Source of the DNA: Phycisphaerales bacterium UBA854
GTDB taxonomy: Bacteria; Planctomycetota; Phycisphaerae; Phycisphaerales; SM1A02
Reading direction: 5' to 3'
Length of the DNA: 64,000 nt
Assembly (NCBI GenBank): GCA_002295885.1
Contig: DBGM01000045.1
Coordinates: 72,734-136,733, forward strand
In this document: positions 36,578-44,169 of the stretch, in pieces
How positions within the stretch are numbered: the stretch's first letter is position 1
How the letters are laid out: every line of letters starts with the position of its first letter
Translations under genes and position numbers: made by a program
The notes under the pieces: generated by a model
Told to the model about the DNA's origin: nothing
The model's database searches: none
Seen by the model: the letters and a program-made list of their open reading frames with translations, nothing else

Positions 36578-38125
36578 TCAGCTGGACCAGACCTGCTTGA
36601 ACTCGCCGATTGCGGCTGCGAACTCCTCGCCGATCTGCTTGAAGGAGGAGGACTCCACCAACTGGTCGCGCAGCCCCTTGCCGGGCCCTCGGAAGTGGTC
36701 GAGCAGGTCGGCCTCGAAGGCGTGGACCTTGTCCAGCGGGAGGTCGTCCAGGAAGCCCTTCGATCCGGCGAAGATCGAGATGCACTGGTCGATGACGTCG
36801 AAGGGGGAGTACTGACCCTGCTTGAGGAGTTCGACCATGCGGCCGCCGCGGTCGAGCTGCTGCTGGCTGGCCTTGTCGAGCTCCGTTCCGAGCTGAGCGA
36901 AAGCCTCGAGTTCCCGGAAGGCGGCGAGGTCGAGTCGGAGGGAGCCCGCCACTTCCTTCATCGCCTTGATCTGTGCGTTTCCGCCCACCCGGCTGACCGA
37001 GATGCCCACGTTGACGGCGGGACGGACGCCCGAGGAGAACAGTTCCGGCTGCAGGTAGATCTGACCGTCCGTGATCGAGATCACGTTGGTCGGAATGTAG
37101 GCGGAGACGTCGCCTTCCTGGGTCTCGATGATCGGGAGTGCGGTGAGCGATCCGCCGCCGTTCTCGTCGGAGAGCTTGGTGGCACGTTCGAGCAGACGGC
37201 TGTGCAGGTAGAAGACGTCGCCGGGATAGGCCTCACGTCCGGGCGGACGGCGGAGCAGCAGCGAGAGCTGCCGGTATGCGGTCGCCTGCTTGGAGAGATC
37301 GTCGTAGACGCACAGGACGTGCTTGGGCTTCTTGCCTTCCTTGCCGTTCCACATGAAGTGCTCGCCCATCGCGCATCCGGCGTAGGGAGCGATGTACTGG
37401 AGCGGCGCGGGGCTGGATGCACCGGCGTTGACCACGATGGTGTAGTCCATGGCCCCGTTCTTGCGCAGCGTGTCGACCACGCCGGCGACGGTCGAGTCCT
37501 TCTGGCCGACGGCGACGTAGATGCAGACCACTGCGTCGTCGGTTCCCCAGAACTGACGCTGGTTGATGATCGCATCGAGCGCGACCGCGGTCTTGCCCGT
37601 CTTTCGGTCGCCGATGATGAGTTCTCGCTGGCCGCGGCCGATGGGGATCATCGAGTCGATGCCCTTGATTCCGGTCTGGAGCGGTTCGGTCACGGGCTGA
37701 CGAGCCGCGATGCCGGGAGCCACGATGTCCAGCTTGCGGGTTTCCGTCGAGTTCACCGCACCCTTGCCGTCGAGCGGATCGCCCAGCGGGTCGACGACCC
37801 GTCCGAGCAGACCGTCGCCGACGGGGACTTCCAGCAGACGGCTGGTGGAGCGGACCACGTCACCCTCGCGGACGGCGAGGTAGTCGCCGTAGATCACGGC
37901 ACCGACGGTGTCGGTCTCCAGGTTCATGGCCTGGCCCATGATCGGACCACGCTCCGTCTCGAACTCGAGCAGTTCGCCGGCCATGGCCTTGGAGAGGCCG
38001 TAGATCCGGGCGATACCGTCGCCGACTTCGACGACGCGTCCAACTTCGGAGATCTCGAGTTCACTGGAGAACTGTTCGATTTCCTGCTTGATGACAGTGG
38101 TGATTTCGTCGGTCTTGATCTTCAC
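36578..38125 (-). CDS. atpA: ATP synthase F1 subunit alpha
   Basis: A 515-residue non-catalytic nucleotide-binding subunit of the F1 head. The P-loop GDRKTGKTAVALDAI lies at about 170-184, the preceding RGQRELIIG is normal, and the C-terminal helical domain ends in EFKQVWSS. The beta-barrel domain (about 25-95) has VGDGIARIYGLSKAMAGELL. It is the last gene of this atp operon; atpG, atpD and atpC do not follow and are absent from the window. A periplasmic SIMPL-domain gene separates it from atpH by 49 nt. Confidence 0.96.
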   Translation of the reverse strand: MKIKTDEITTVIKQEIEQFSSELEISEVGRVVEVGDGIARIYGLSKAMAGELLEFETERGPIMGQAMNLETDTVGAVIYGDYLAVREGDVVRSTSRLLEVPVGDGLLGRVVDPLGDPLDGKGAVNSTETRKLDIVAPGIAARQPVTEPLQTGIKGIDSMIPIGRGQRELIIGDRKTGKTAVALDAIINQRQFWGTDDAVVCIYVAVGQKDSTVAGVVDTLRKNGAMDYTIVVNAGASSPAPLQYIAPYAGCAMGEHFMWNGKEGKKPKHVLCVYDDLSKQATAYRQLSLLLRRPPGREAYPGDVFYLHSRLLERATKLSDENGGGSLTALPIIETQEGDVSAYIPTNVISITDGQIYLQPELFSSGVRPAVNVGISVSRVGGNAQIKAMKEVAGSLRLDLAAFRELEAFAQLGTELDKASQQQLDRGGRMVELLKQGQYSPFDVIDQCISIFAGSKGFLDDLPLDKVHAFEADLLDHFRGPGKGLRDQLVESSSFKQIGEEFAAAIGEFKQVWSS

Positions 38126-38174
38126 GTCGTTCTTCCTTCGAAACGTCCGTCTTCGACGGGTCGGTGTGTTCTCG

Positions 38175-38915
38175 TCAGGGGCCTGAGATCAGCCAGGTGA
38201 GTTGCACGGTTGCGTTGACCGTCACGTCGCCCGAGACGATCGGGGCGGCCGGCGCGGAGTAGGCCCGCTCCAGTGTCGCGGCACGGCCGTAGTCGGCGGC
38301 GGCCTTGAACTGGCGGGGCTGGTAGTTGCTTCCATCCAGCGATAGCGACTGGATGCGCACGAGTTCGACGCCCGCGGCTTTCGCCATGCTCGAGGCGTCG
38401 TCCATCGCGTTCTGGGTTGCGGCCCGGATGACCTCGTCGCGGGAGTTCCGGGGGTCGGCAAGATCGAAGACAATGTTTCCGATCTCGTTGGCACCGGCAT
38501 CGACACCATTGCTGATGATGCGTCCGGCGAGTTCGAGCTTGCCGGTCTTGATCCGCATCTGGGCGTTCACGGTGTAGCCCACGATCGTGGGACGCCAGTT
38601 GGGTTCGGGGTTGCGGGGCCGCGGTGACCACTGCGTGTTCACGTTGTAGCGTTCGATCGTGTATTCGGTCTTCCGCTCGAGGCCGAGCTTGTCCATGGCC
38701 TTGATGATCTCGTCCATGGTCTCGACCGCGGAAGCGTTGGCCTCCTCCACGGTCTTGCCTGCGGTCTCCACGCCAAGGCTGATTCGCAGTTGATCGGCGG
38801 GGATCTCCAGGGTGGCCCGTCCGGTCGTGGAGAGCACGGCCGGTTGTTCATCGGCGTGCACCGCGCCGGCGGTGAGCATGGTCGTGGCGAGCATGATCGC
38901 GGCCGTCCGGATCAT
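38175..38915 (-). CDS. Exported SIMPL-domain (DUF541) protein
   Basis: A 246-residue protein with a signal peptide (MIRTAAIMLATTMLTAGAVHA). The mature part matches the SIMPL/DUF541 family: ISTTGRATLEIPADQLRISL-type opening (here VLSTTGRATLEIPADQLRI), ASAVETMDEIIKAMDKLG, IVGYTVNAQMRIKTGKLE and the C-terminal QNAMDDASSMAKAAGVELV. Family members form large periplasmic or membrane rings of unknown role. The ATG overlaps the atpH stop by 4 nt, so it is translated from the ATP synthase operon. Its presence inside that operon is unusual, and a functional link is inferred only from position. Confidence 0.92.
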   Translation of the reverse strand: MIRTAAIMLATTMLTAGAVHADEQPAVLSTTGRATLEIPADQLRISLGVETAGKTVEEANASAVETMDEIIKAMDKLGLERKTEYTIERYNVNTQWSPRPRNPEPNWRPTIVGYTVNAQMRIKTGKLELAGRIISNGVDAGANEIGNIVFDLADPRNSRDEVIRAATQNAMDDASSMAKAAGVELVRIQSLSLDGSNYQPRQFKAAADYGRAATLERAYSAPAAPIVSGDVTVNATVQLTWLISGP

Positions 38916-39577
38916 GCGTCATCCGCCTTTGCTGCTACGTCTGACGAACGCTTGCCTGCGTGCGACTGATTGTGCGGGGCATCCTCCAGGAACCGGTCGA
39001 TCTCGGATCGAATGTCGTTGCCTCCCTGCTGCTGCAGAGCGGCGCCCATGCGGCGGAGCCGGGTGGCGACCGATCCGTCGATGAGTTCGTCGCCGATTCG
39101 CAGCCGGACACCACCGATGATGGAGGGGTCCGTGTAGGAGTGCATCACCGGTTCCTTGCCCAGAGCCTGCTGGATGCGTTCGCCGATGCGTTCCTTGGCG
39201 GCTTCGTCGATCTCCGTGGCCGTTATCACGTCCACCTCGATGCGCCCGAACGCCTCCTGCACCATCTGGTCGTAGGCGATCTGGATCGAATCGATGTGAC
39301 CGAGACGGCCATTGCGGTTCAGGATCACCAGGAAGCGGACCGTGAGTTCCGAGACCCGATCCGTGAAGATCCGGGTGATCGCTTCGGAGCGACGGGCCGA
39401 GTCGATGATGGGGGAGGTGAACAGTTCGAGGAACTGCCGATCGTCCCGAAGCAGTTCACAGATCTGCTCCAGTTCGTCGGCGACTTCCATGACCCGGTCG
39501 CGACCACCGCCTTCGTCCGCCAGCTCATAGAGGCTGGTGGCGTAGGTTCGGGCCAAGGTGTCGGTCTGGGTGGCCAT
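38912..39577 (-). CDS. atpH: ATP synthase F1 subunit delta
   Basis: A 221-residue stalk subunit that joins the F1 head to subunit b. The N-terminal helical domain (LARTYATSLYELADEGGG, then ICELLRDDRQFLELFTSPII) and the C-terminal DPSIIGGVRLRIGDELIDGS are both typical. It is longer than the common 175-185 residues because of a tail after RLRRMGAAL, polar and rich in Ala/Ser. It lies 9 nt from atpF upstream and overlaps the SIMPL gene by 4 nt downstream. Confidence 0.93.
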   Translation of the reverse strand: MATQTDTLARTYATSLYELADEGGGRDRVMEVADELEQICELLRDDRQFLELFTSPIIDSARRSEAITRIFTDRVSELTVRFLVILNRNGRLGHIDSIQIAYDQMVQEAFGRIEVDVITATEIDEAAKERIGERIQQALGKEPVMHSYTDPSIIGGVRLRIGDELIDGSVATRLRRMGAALQQQGGNDIRSEIDRFLEDAPHNQSHAGKRSSDVAAKADDA

Positions 39578-39586
39578 GTTCGTTCC

Positions 39587-40123
39587 TCAGCCGTTCCGCA
39601 CCGTTTCCAGTTCCCGCAGGGACTCGTCGATGAGGCTCTGCTGGTCCTGGGCGTTGATCTCCCGCTGGAGGATGCGGGAGGCGATGGCGGTGGCCAGTGC
39701 CGCACTTTCGGCGTGGAGTTCCGTGATGGCCGCTTCCTTGGCGGCCCGGATCTCCCGACTGGCGTTCTCACGCAGCTCGTTGAGCTCCTTCTGGGCCCGG
39801 TCCCGAAGGTCCTGAGCCGAGGCCTCGGCGTCCGCCTTGGCCTGGGAGATCATCTCGTTGGCTTCGGCACGGGCCTTGGCCAACTCCTCCTGCTGGCGAT
39901 CCATCGAGGCCCGGGCTTCCGCCTGGGCCTGTTCGGCCGCCTCGATCTCCTGGCGGATCTTCGCTTGTCGGTCGTCCAATCCCTTTCCGATCGCCGGCCA
40001 GACCTTCGTGAAGAACACGAGGCAGACCAGGCCGAACACGATCAGCGCCGTGATGGCGGGCGCCAGGTCGACGTTCAACGGATTGGGATCTCCGTCCGAT
40101 GCGGCAAGCAGCAGGGCGAGCAT
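39587..40123 (-). CDS. atpF: ATP synthase F0 subunit b
   Basis: A 178-residue peripheral stalk subunit. An N-terminal membrane helix (ITALIVFGLVCLVFFTKVWP, about 24-43) is followed by a long charged helix (GKGLDDRQAKIRQEIEAAEQ to the end), the usual b-subunit design. It dimerises and holds the F1 head in place through delta. A b' copy is not present. The gene sits in the order atpE-atpF-atpH. Confidence 0.94.
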   Translation of the reverse strand: MLALLLAASDGDPNPLNVDLAPAITALIVFGLVCLVFFTKVWPAIGKGLDDRQAKIRQEIEAAEQAQAEARASMDRQQEELAKARAEANEMISQAKADAEASAQDLRDRAQKELNELRENASREIRAAKEAAITELHAESAALATAIASRILQREINAQDQQSLIDESLRELETVRNG

Positions 40124-40172
40124 GCGCTACCTCCTTCTTCGGTCCCCAAGGGGATCCGTCCGGATCACCGGC

Positions 40173-40499
40173 TCAGCCGATGATGCCAAGAAGACCAACG
40201 ACCACTGCGAAGAGGGCGACACCCTCGACCAGTGCGGCGGTGATGATCATGTTCGTGCCGATGGGGCCGGTCATCTCGGGCTGACGGGCGATGGACTGCA
40301 CGGCGTTGCTGCCGATGATGCCGATGCCGAGACCGGCGCCGACGGCGGCGAGACCCGCTGCAATACCACCACCGAGTCCCTTGAGACCGGACGAAGCTGC
40401 CGCGGCACCCTCCGCACCCTCGGCCGCGAGTGCGGCGTCGGATCCGAGCACGGTCAGCACGACGAAGGAGAGAGCCATCAGGGCGAATGTGTTCTTCAT
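40173..40499 (-). CDS. atpE: ATP synthase F0 subunit c with N-terminal leader
   Basis: A 108-residue protein, longer than the usual 70-85. Two membrane helices form the rotor subunit: helix 1 with GIAAGLAAVGAGLGIGIIG, a polar loop with ARQPEM, and helix 2 with the ion-binding Glu in TAALVEGVALFAVVV. The Na+-type residues (Gln in helix 1, Ser/Thr after the Glu) are missing, which suggests proton coupling. The first 25 residues (MKNTFALMALSFVVLTVLGSDAALA) look like a cleaved signal peptide, followed by an Ala/Glu linker. Confidence 0.94.
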   Translation of the reverse strand: MKNTFALMALSFVVLTVLGSDAALAAEGAEGAAAASSGLKGLGGGIAAGLAAVGAGLGIGIIGSNAVQSIARQPEMTGPIGTNMIITAALVEGVALFAVVVGLLGIIG

Positions 40500-40588
40500 T
40501 TCCTTGGTTTCCTCATGAGATGAAGTAGTTCAATGATCTCGGGTCCGGTTCGCGGCAATCACGAGTGCCGGGCCTCGATCGAATCAAG

Positions 40589-41533
40589 TCAGGTGGCCGG
40601 AACCTCTGAATATTCGGTTAGGCCTTCTTCGAATTCCTCGTGGTGATCCTCGTGATGGTGTGACATCTGACTGATGAACACCGTGGTGAGGAACATGAAG
40701 ATGAACGCCTGTAGAAAGGCGACGAACAGTTCCAGGAAGCCGATCGCCACCGCGGAGACGATGGAGATCGCACTGATTCCCAGCAGACCACCGACGCCGA
40801 GGCCTCCGTAGGCCATCTTTCCGAACAGGGCGAGCATGGCCATGAGCGTGTGCCCGGCGACCATGTTCGCGAACAGCCGGACGGCAAGTGCGCTGGGTTT
40901 GATGAGCATGCCCATGAGTTCCACGGGCAGCATGATTGGAAGCATGTAGAGCGGGGCACCACCGGTGAGGTGACCCAGCCATCCCTTGATGCCCAGTTCC
41001 CGGAAGGCGTGCACCTGGATGACGATGAAGCAGATGGCCGCGAGGGCGGCGGTGACGGCGAGATTGCTGGTTGCGGTTCCGCCGAAGAAGGCCCACTCCA
41101 GTTCGCTGCCCATGATGCCGGAGCCCAGATACTGGACATCCATCATCGGAATGAGCCCGATGACGTTGCAGGTCAGGATGAAGAAGAAGAGGGCCATCAG
41201 GAATGGCAGATACTTCTTCGTGTTCTCGTCACCGAGCACCGGATGGATGGCGGTGTCGCGCATGTAGAGGATGATCACTTCGATCATCTGGGCGAACCGT
41301 CCGGTCGTCAGGTAGCGATCGTTGCCTTCGGTCTCGCGACCGGTCGCGATCCGCTTGCCGACGTAGAGCATCAGCATGATGAAGATGAGGCCCGCCACCA
41401 CGAGCGAGACCATGTGCATGGTCAGATAGGGAGTGGCGGAAGCGGTGTCGACGAAAATGGGGTTCTCACCGCCGATGATCGCCTTGTCCACGACGTGGCC
41501 GAGTGGGTTGTCGCCGAATGCGATGAGGTGCAT
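40589..41533 (-). CDS. atpB: ATP synthase F0 subunit a
   Basis: A 314-residue membrane subunit forming the ion half-channels. The essential Arg is in KPSALAVRLFANMVAGH (about 210-226). The other helices are normal, including EWAFFGGTATSNLAVTAALA and FLQAFIFMFLTTVFISQM. The C-terminus has an acidic, His-rich tail (SHHHEDHHEEFEEGL). The ATG at 41533 is preferred to a GTG one codon upstream because GGAG lies at about 41543 on the minus strand. It precedes atpE. Confidence 0.94.
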   Translation of the reverse strand: MHLIAFGDNPLGHVVDKAIIGGENPIFVDTASATPYLTMHMVSLVVAGLIFIMLMLYVGKRIATGRETEGNDRYLTTGRFAQMIEVIILYMRDTAIHPVLGDENTKKYLPFLMALFFFILTCNVIGLIPMMDVQYLGSGIMGSELEWAFFGGTATSNLAVTAALAAICFIVIQVHAFRELGIKGWLGHLTGGAPLYMLPIMLPVELMGMLIKPSALAVRLFANMVAGHTLMAMLALFGKMAYGGLGVGGLLGISAISIVSAVAIGFLELFVAFLQAFIFMFLTTVFISQMSHHHEDHHEEFEEGLTEYSEVPAT

Positions 41534-41536
41534 CAC

Positions 41537-41980
41537 CTACTCCGCTTGCTGCTTTCGAGTCGCCTGTCGACCCGATCTTCTCAGGGGCTCAGTCCAGACT
41601 GCCGTTCCCCATGCAAGTCCCACCAGAAAGCACGCAAGGTAGGAAAAAAGAAGGTTGGCGGGGTCTGGAGAAGAGGCGGAGTATAGCAAGATCACCAAGC
41701 CGATGGAGCCGCCGACCCGCAGGATCGAGTGCAGGATCCAGAGGTTCATCCAACCGGTCGCCGGCCGCGGTCGCCAGGGGGTCACCATCAGGTCGGTCCC
41801 TACTCCGACGGCCGCGACGATGCAGCCGGACCACAGGCCGATCAGCCCATTCGGCCACGATCCATTGAGGCCGCCGATCACCAGCCAGAGCAGCCCGACC
41901 CCCAACGGGCCGGCGGTTGAGGCCAGCAGGAGCTTTCCCGTGGGCAGGGGCATCAGGGGCATTCCGGCGGGATGAGTCAT
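41537..41980 (-). CDS. AtpI-like membrane protein
   Basis: A 147-residue protein with four hydrophobic helices (for example LGVGLLWLVIGGLNGSWPNG, GLIGLWSGCIVAAVGVGTDL, SIGLVILLYSASS and LLFSYLACFLVGLAWGTAVW). Its position, size and topology match the uncharacterised AtpI (ATP synthase I) chaperone-like gene preceding atpB in many operons. No residue-level signature proves it. It overlaps the small atpZ gene by 4 nt and ends 3 nt before atpB. Confidence 0.65.
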   Translation of the reverse strand: MTHPAGMPLMPLPTGKLLLASTAGPLGVGLLWLVIGGLNGSWPNGLIGLWSGCIVAAVGVGTDLMVTPWRPRPATGWMNLWILHSILRVGGSIGLVILLYSASSPDPANLLFSYLACFLVGLAWGTAVWTEPLRRSGRQATRKQQAE

Positions 41981-42249
41981 GTTCCTGCCCCCGGGGGGCC
42001 CGAATCCACCCGTCCGGCGGCCTGACTGGCCTTGAGGGCGGTTCGGATGAAGCTGGTCATCCCCACGACGACGCCCATGGAGGTTCCGATGATCAGGAAG
42101 ATCTTGTCGGTTCCCACCCATTGATCGACCAGCCAGCCCAGCAGGAGCCCGGCCAGGATCTCGCTGGCCATCGTGAAACCCATGGCGGACAGCTTCCAGA
42201 GTCTGGCCATGGAGTCGGATCCGGCCGATGAAGGGTTGTGTGGAGGCAT
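41977..42249 (-). CDS. AtpZ/AtpQ-type small membrane protein
   Basis: A 90-residue protein from the ATG at 42249. It has two hydrophobic helices, MASEILAGLLLGWLVDQW and IFLIIGTSMGVVVGMTSFI, with the conserved GWLVDQWVGTDKIFLIIG pattern seen in the F0F1-ATPase accessory family AtpZ (ATPase_gene1). Such proteins help c-ring assembly or Mg/Ca transport; the role here is inferred. It is the first gene of the atp operon and faces nuoI across 88 nt. Confidence 0.75.
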   Translation of the reverse strand: MPPHNPSSAGSDSMARLWKLSAMGFTMASEILAGLLLGWLVDQWVGTDKIFLIIGTSMGVVVGMTSFIRTALKASQAAGRVDSGPPGAGT

Positions 42250-42290
42250 GTTCTTGATGGTAGCAGTACGGAACCGGGTCGTTTCCCGGC

Positions 42291-42296
42291 TATGAT
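42291..42296 (+). promoter_or_regulatory. Possible -10 element for nuoI
   Basis: TATGAT at 42291-42296, about 40 nt upstream of the GTG start of nuoI. It resembles a -10 hexamer but has no convincing -35. It lies in the short region between the divergent atp operon and nuoI. Confidence 0.25.
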
Positions 42297-42337
42297 GGGG
42301 GGACCGGACGGATTTCCCCAGTGGATTGGAGCGACCT

Positions 42338-42895
42338 GTGAGCATTGATGATCGGGACATCATCGACGTGACTCCGGCTCGAATGAGCCGGGCGGACCGT
42401 CTTTTTCTTCCCGCCGTCTTTAAGGGGCTCGGGACGACCCTTCGCCATTGCCTGGGCAATGTGGGCCGGGACGGCAAGAACAAGAAGTACCTCTGGGTCG
42501 TCCAGTATCCCGAGGAGAAGCGGGATGATCGCGACGTGGAGGAAGGCGGCCAGTGCCGCGAGACCTTCCGCGGCGTCCACCGGCTCAATCGGGACGAGGA
42601 TGGTCGGGTCCGGTGCGTGGCATGCTTCATGTGTGCGACCGCATGTCCGGCCAACTGCATCCACATCGTGGCCGACGAATCCCCCTGGGAGGACCGCGAG
42701 AAGTACCCCAAGCAGTTCGACATCGACGAGCTGCGGTGCATCTTCTGCGGAATGTGCGAAGAGGCCTGCCCGGTGGACGCCATCGAACTGACTCCCCGCT
42801 ACGAGGTCGTCGGGCTGACTCGAAACGAGATGATCTTCGACAAGTCGAAGCTGCTCGAGATCCACGATCAGACCATCGAGGAGAAGCCCATGTAG
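42338..42895 (+). CDS. nuoI: NADH-quinone oxidoreductase subunit I (ferredoxin-like)
   Basis: A 185-residue iron-sulfur protein of complex I, carrying clusters N6a and N6b. The two four-Cys motifs are CVACFMCATACPANC and CIFCGMCEEACPVDA. The N-terminal region RLFLPAVFKGLGTTLRHC and the segment ETFRGVHRLNRDEDGR belong to the family. The start is GTG 42338, with GGAG at 42327-42330. Other nuo genes are not adjacent, so this subunit is encoded alone, beside the atp operon. Confidence 0.93.
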   Translation: MSIDDRDIIDVTPARMSRADRLFLPAVFKGLGTTLRHCLGNVGRDGKNKKYLWVVQYPEEKRDDRDVEEGGQCRETFRGVHRLNRDEDGRVRCVACFMCATACPANCIHIVADESPWEDREKYPKQFDIDELRCIFCGMCEEACPVDAIELTPRYEVVGLTRNEMIFDKSKLLEIHDQTIEEKPM

Positions 42896-43013
42896 GGCTT
42901 CGCCCACGGTCGGTGGCCCCCGCACCACCTCGTGTTGCAGAAATACAACATCGCTTTTCGTCGCGTTCCGGCCGGTTCCGCGCATACTTCAGTCAAGAGG
43001 GGGAGAACCGCCC

Positions 43014-43391
43014 ATGCCCAGCCGGAGCATGTCCATCCTGTCGATCGGCCTTCTGGGTCTGGCCTGCCTGCAGTGCGGGTGCCAGTCCGGCTCCGACGTG
43101 GCGGTGGAGCGTTCCCCGGACCGGGGGATGCATCGCACGCTGAACAGCCAGCTGGTCCTGCCGGGTCCGGGCCTGCTGGAGCTGGCCGGTTCGGCCGCCT
43201 GGCCGGGCGGAGAGCTGAATGTCCTGAATCACCGCCGAAACGAGGCCCTCGGAGCGGATCGAATCCCTCTGATGGCATCCGTGGACGAGGCCGAGGTCCG
43301 GGTCTGGGATCAGCAGTGGATTCTCAACGGCCGGTCGATGGAGAACTATCTCCGCTCGACCCGGTCCATCCAGTTCCGGGATCAGCCCTGA
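43014..43391 (+). CDS. Small exported, probably lipoprotein
   Basis: A 125-residue protein with a leader MPSRSMSILSIGLLGLACLQ followed by CGCQS. This is probably a lipoprotein signal with the lipidated Cys in this stretch, although the lipobox is imperfect. The mature part has no recognised motif; it contains ELNVLNHRRNEALG and VWDQQWILNGRSMENYL. The stop is followed by a hairpin with T-rich tail. It stands between nuoI and HU. Confidence 0.6.
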   Translation: MPSRSMSILSIGLLGLACLQCGCQSGSDVAVERSPDRGMHRTLNSQLVLPGPGLLELAGSAAWPGGELNVLNHRRNEALGADRIPLMASVDEAEVRVWDQQWILNGRSMENYLRSTRSIQFRDQP

Positions 43392-43394
43392 GAG

Positions 43395-43410
43395 CGGCCT
43401 CCCGGGGCCG
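43395..43410 (+). terminator. Short hairpin with T-rich tail
   Basis: CGGCC (43395-43399) pairs with GGCCG (43406-43410) around TCCCGG and is followed by GTTTCTT. It is a plausible intrinsic terminator for the small lipoprotein gene. Confidence 0.5.
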
Positions 43411-43445
43411 GTTTCTTGAACCGTTCTGAATCAGCCTTGCCTGTC

Positions 43446-43474
43446 TTGACGGCCCTCAGGGGGGTCGCCATACT
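43446..43474 (+). promoter_or_regulatory. Sigma-70-type promoter for HU gene
   Basis: TTGACG at 43446-43451 and CATACT at 43469-43474 are separated by 17 nt, the optimal spacing. It would start a transcript with a leader of about 195 nt before the HU ATG. The leader contains a 7-bp hairpin (TTTCCCG at 43564-43570 with CGGGAAA at 43584-43590). Confidence 0.6.
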
Positions 43475-43676
43475 GGAATCAACTCGTATGGAGGGTCGGA
43501 ACACGATCTGACGCCTCCTGGCACACACTACGAGTGCCCAGTTTGGAGGGACCGATTCGAGCATTTCCCGATTCACACCAGTGCGGGAAAGGTTTCGTTC
43601 CAGTTCGTTTCGGTTTAACAGGACAGATGGTTGTCGGGCGTTGGGGACGTTCGACCATGGATGAGGCGACAACCTG

Positions 43677-44033
43677 ATGGCCACCACGACCAAGAAGGAT
43701 CTGATTGACAGGATTGCCGAGGAGACGAACCAGAAGCGGACGGTGGTGAAGGCCACGGTCCAGAGCTTCCTCGACAACGTCATCGTCGAACTAAGCAAGG
43801 GCAATCGTCTTGAATTCCGCGACTTCGGGGTCTTTGAGATCCGGGATCGCGCTCCGCGCATGGCACAGAATCCGAGGACGCTCGAACGCGTACCGGTGCC
43901 CGCGAAGCGAACCGTGAAGTTCAAGGTCGGCCGGCTCATGCGGGACGCGCTCGAAGACAAGTCCGATGGGGACGGGATCAAGGCCGATAGCACGGTCGAG
44001 GTCACGGCCATGCCGAGCGTGGTCGCCCAGTAG
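43677..44033 (+). CDS. HU/IHF-family DNA-binding protein
   Basis: A 118-residue nucleoid protein. The N-terminal helices (KKDLIDRIAEETNQKRTVVK) and the beta-arm region are typical of HU/IHF: LEFRDFGVFEIRDRAPRMAQNPRT, with the RxxxNPxT tip and KRTVKFKVGR after it. The last 25 residues are an extra acidic/polar tail (EDKSDGDGIKADSTVEV...). It bends DNA as a dimer; whether it acts as HU or as a specific factor cannot be told. The long leader suggests post-transcriptional control. Confidence 0.93.
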   Translation: MATTTKKDLIDRIAEETNQKRTVVKATVQSFLDNVIVELSKGNRLEFRDFGVFEIRDRAPRMAQNPRTLERVPVPAKRTVKFKVGRLMRDALEDKSDGDGIKADSTVEVTAMPSVVAQ

Positions 44034-44169
44034 ATCGACCATGACCTCCGAATCAGGCCCTGCCGGGCATTCATCCGGCCGCAGCTGATGCTGCGCCCCA
44101 CCTTCGCCGACGTGCGAATTCGTACCGGCGATGTCGTGTAGGATGCACGATTCAGAGGAGAGAAGTCCC

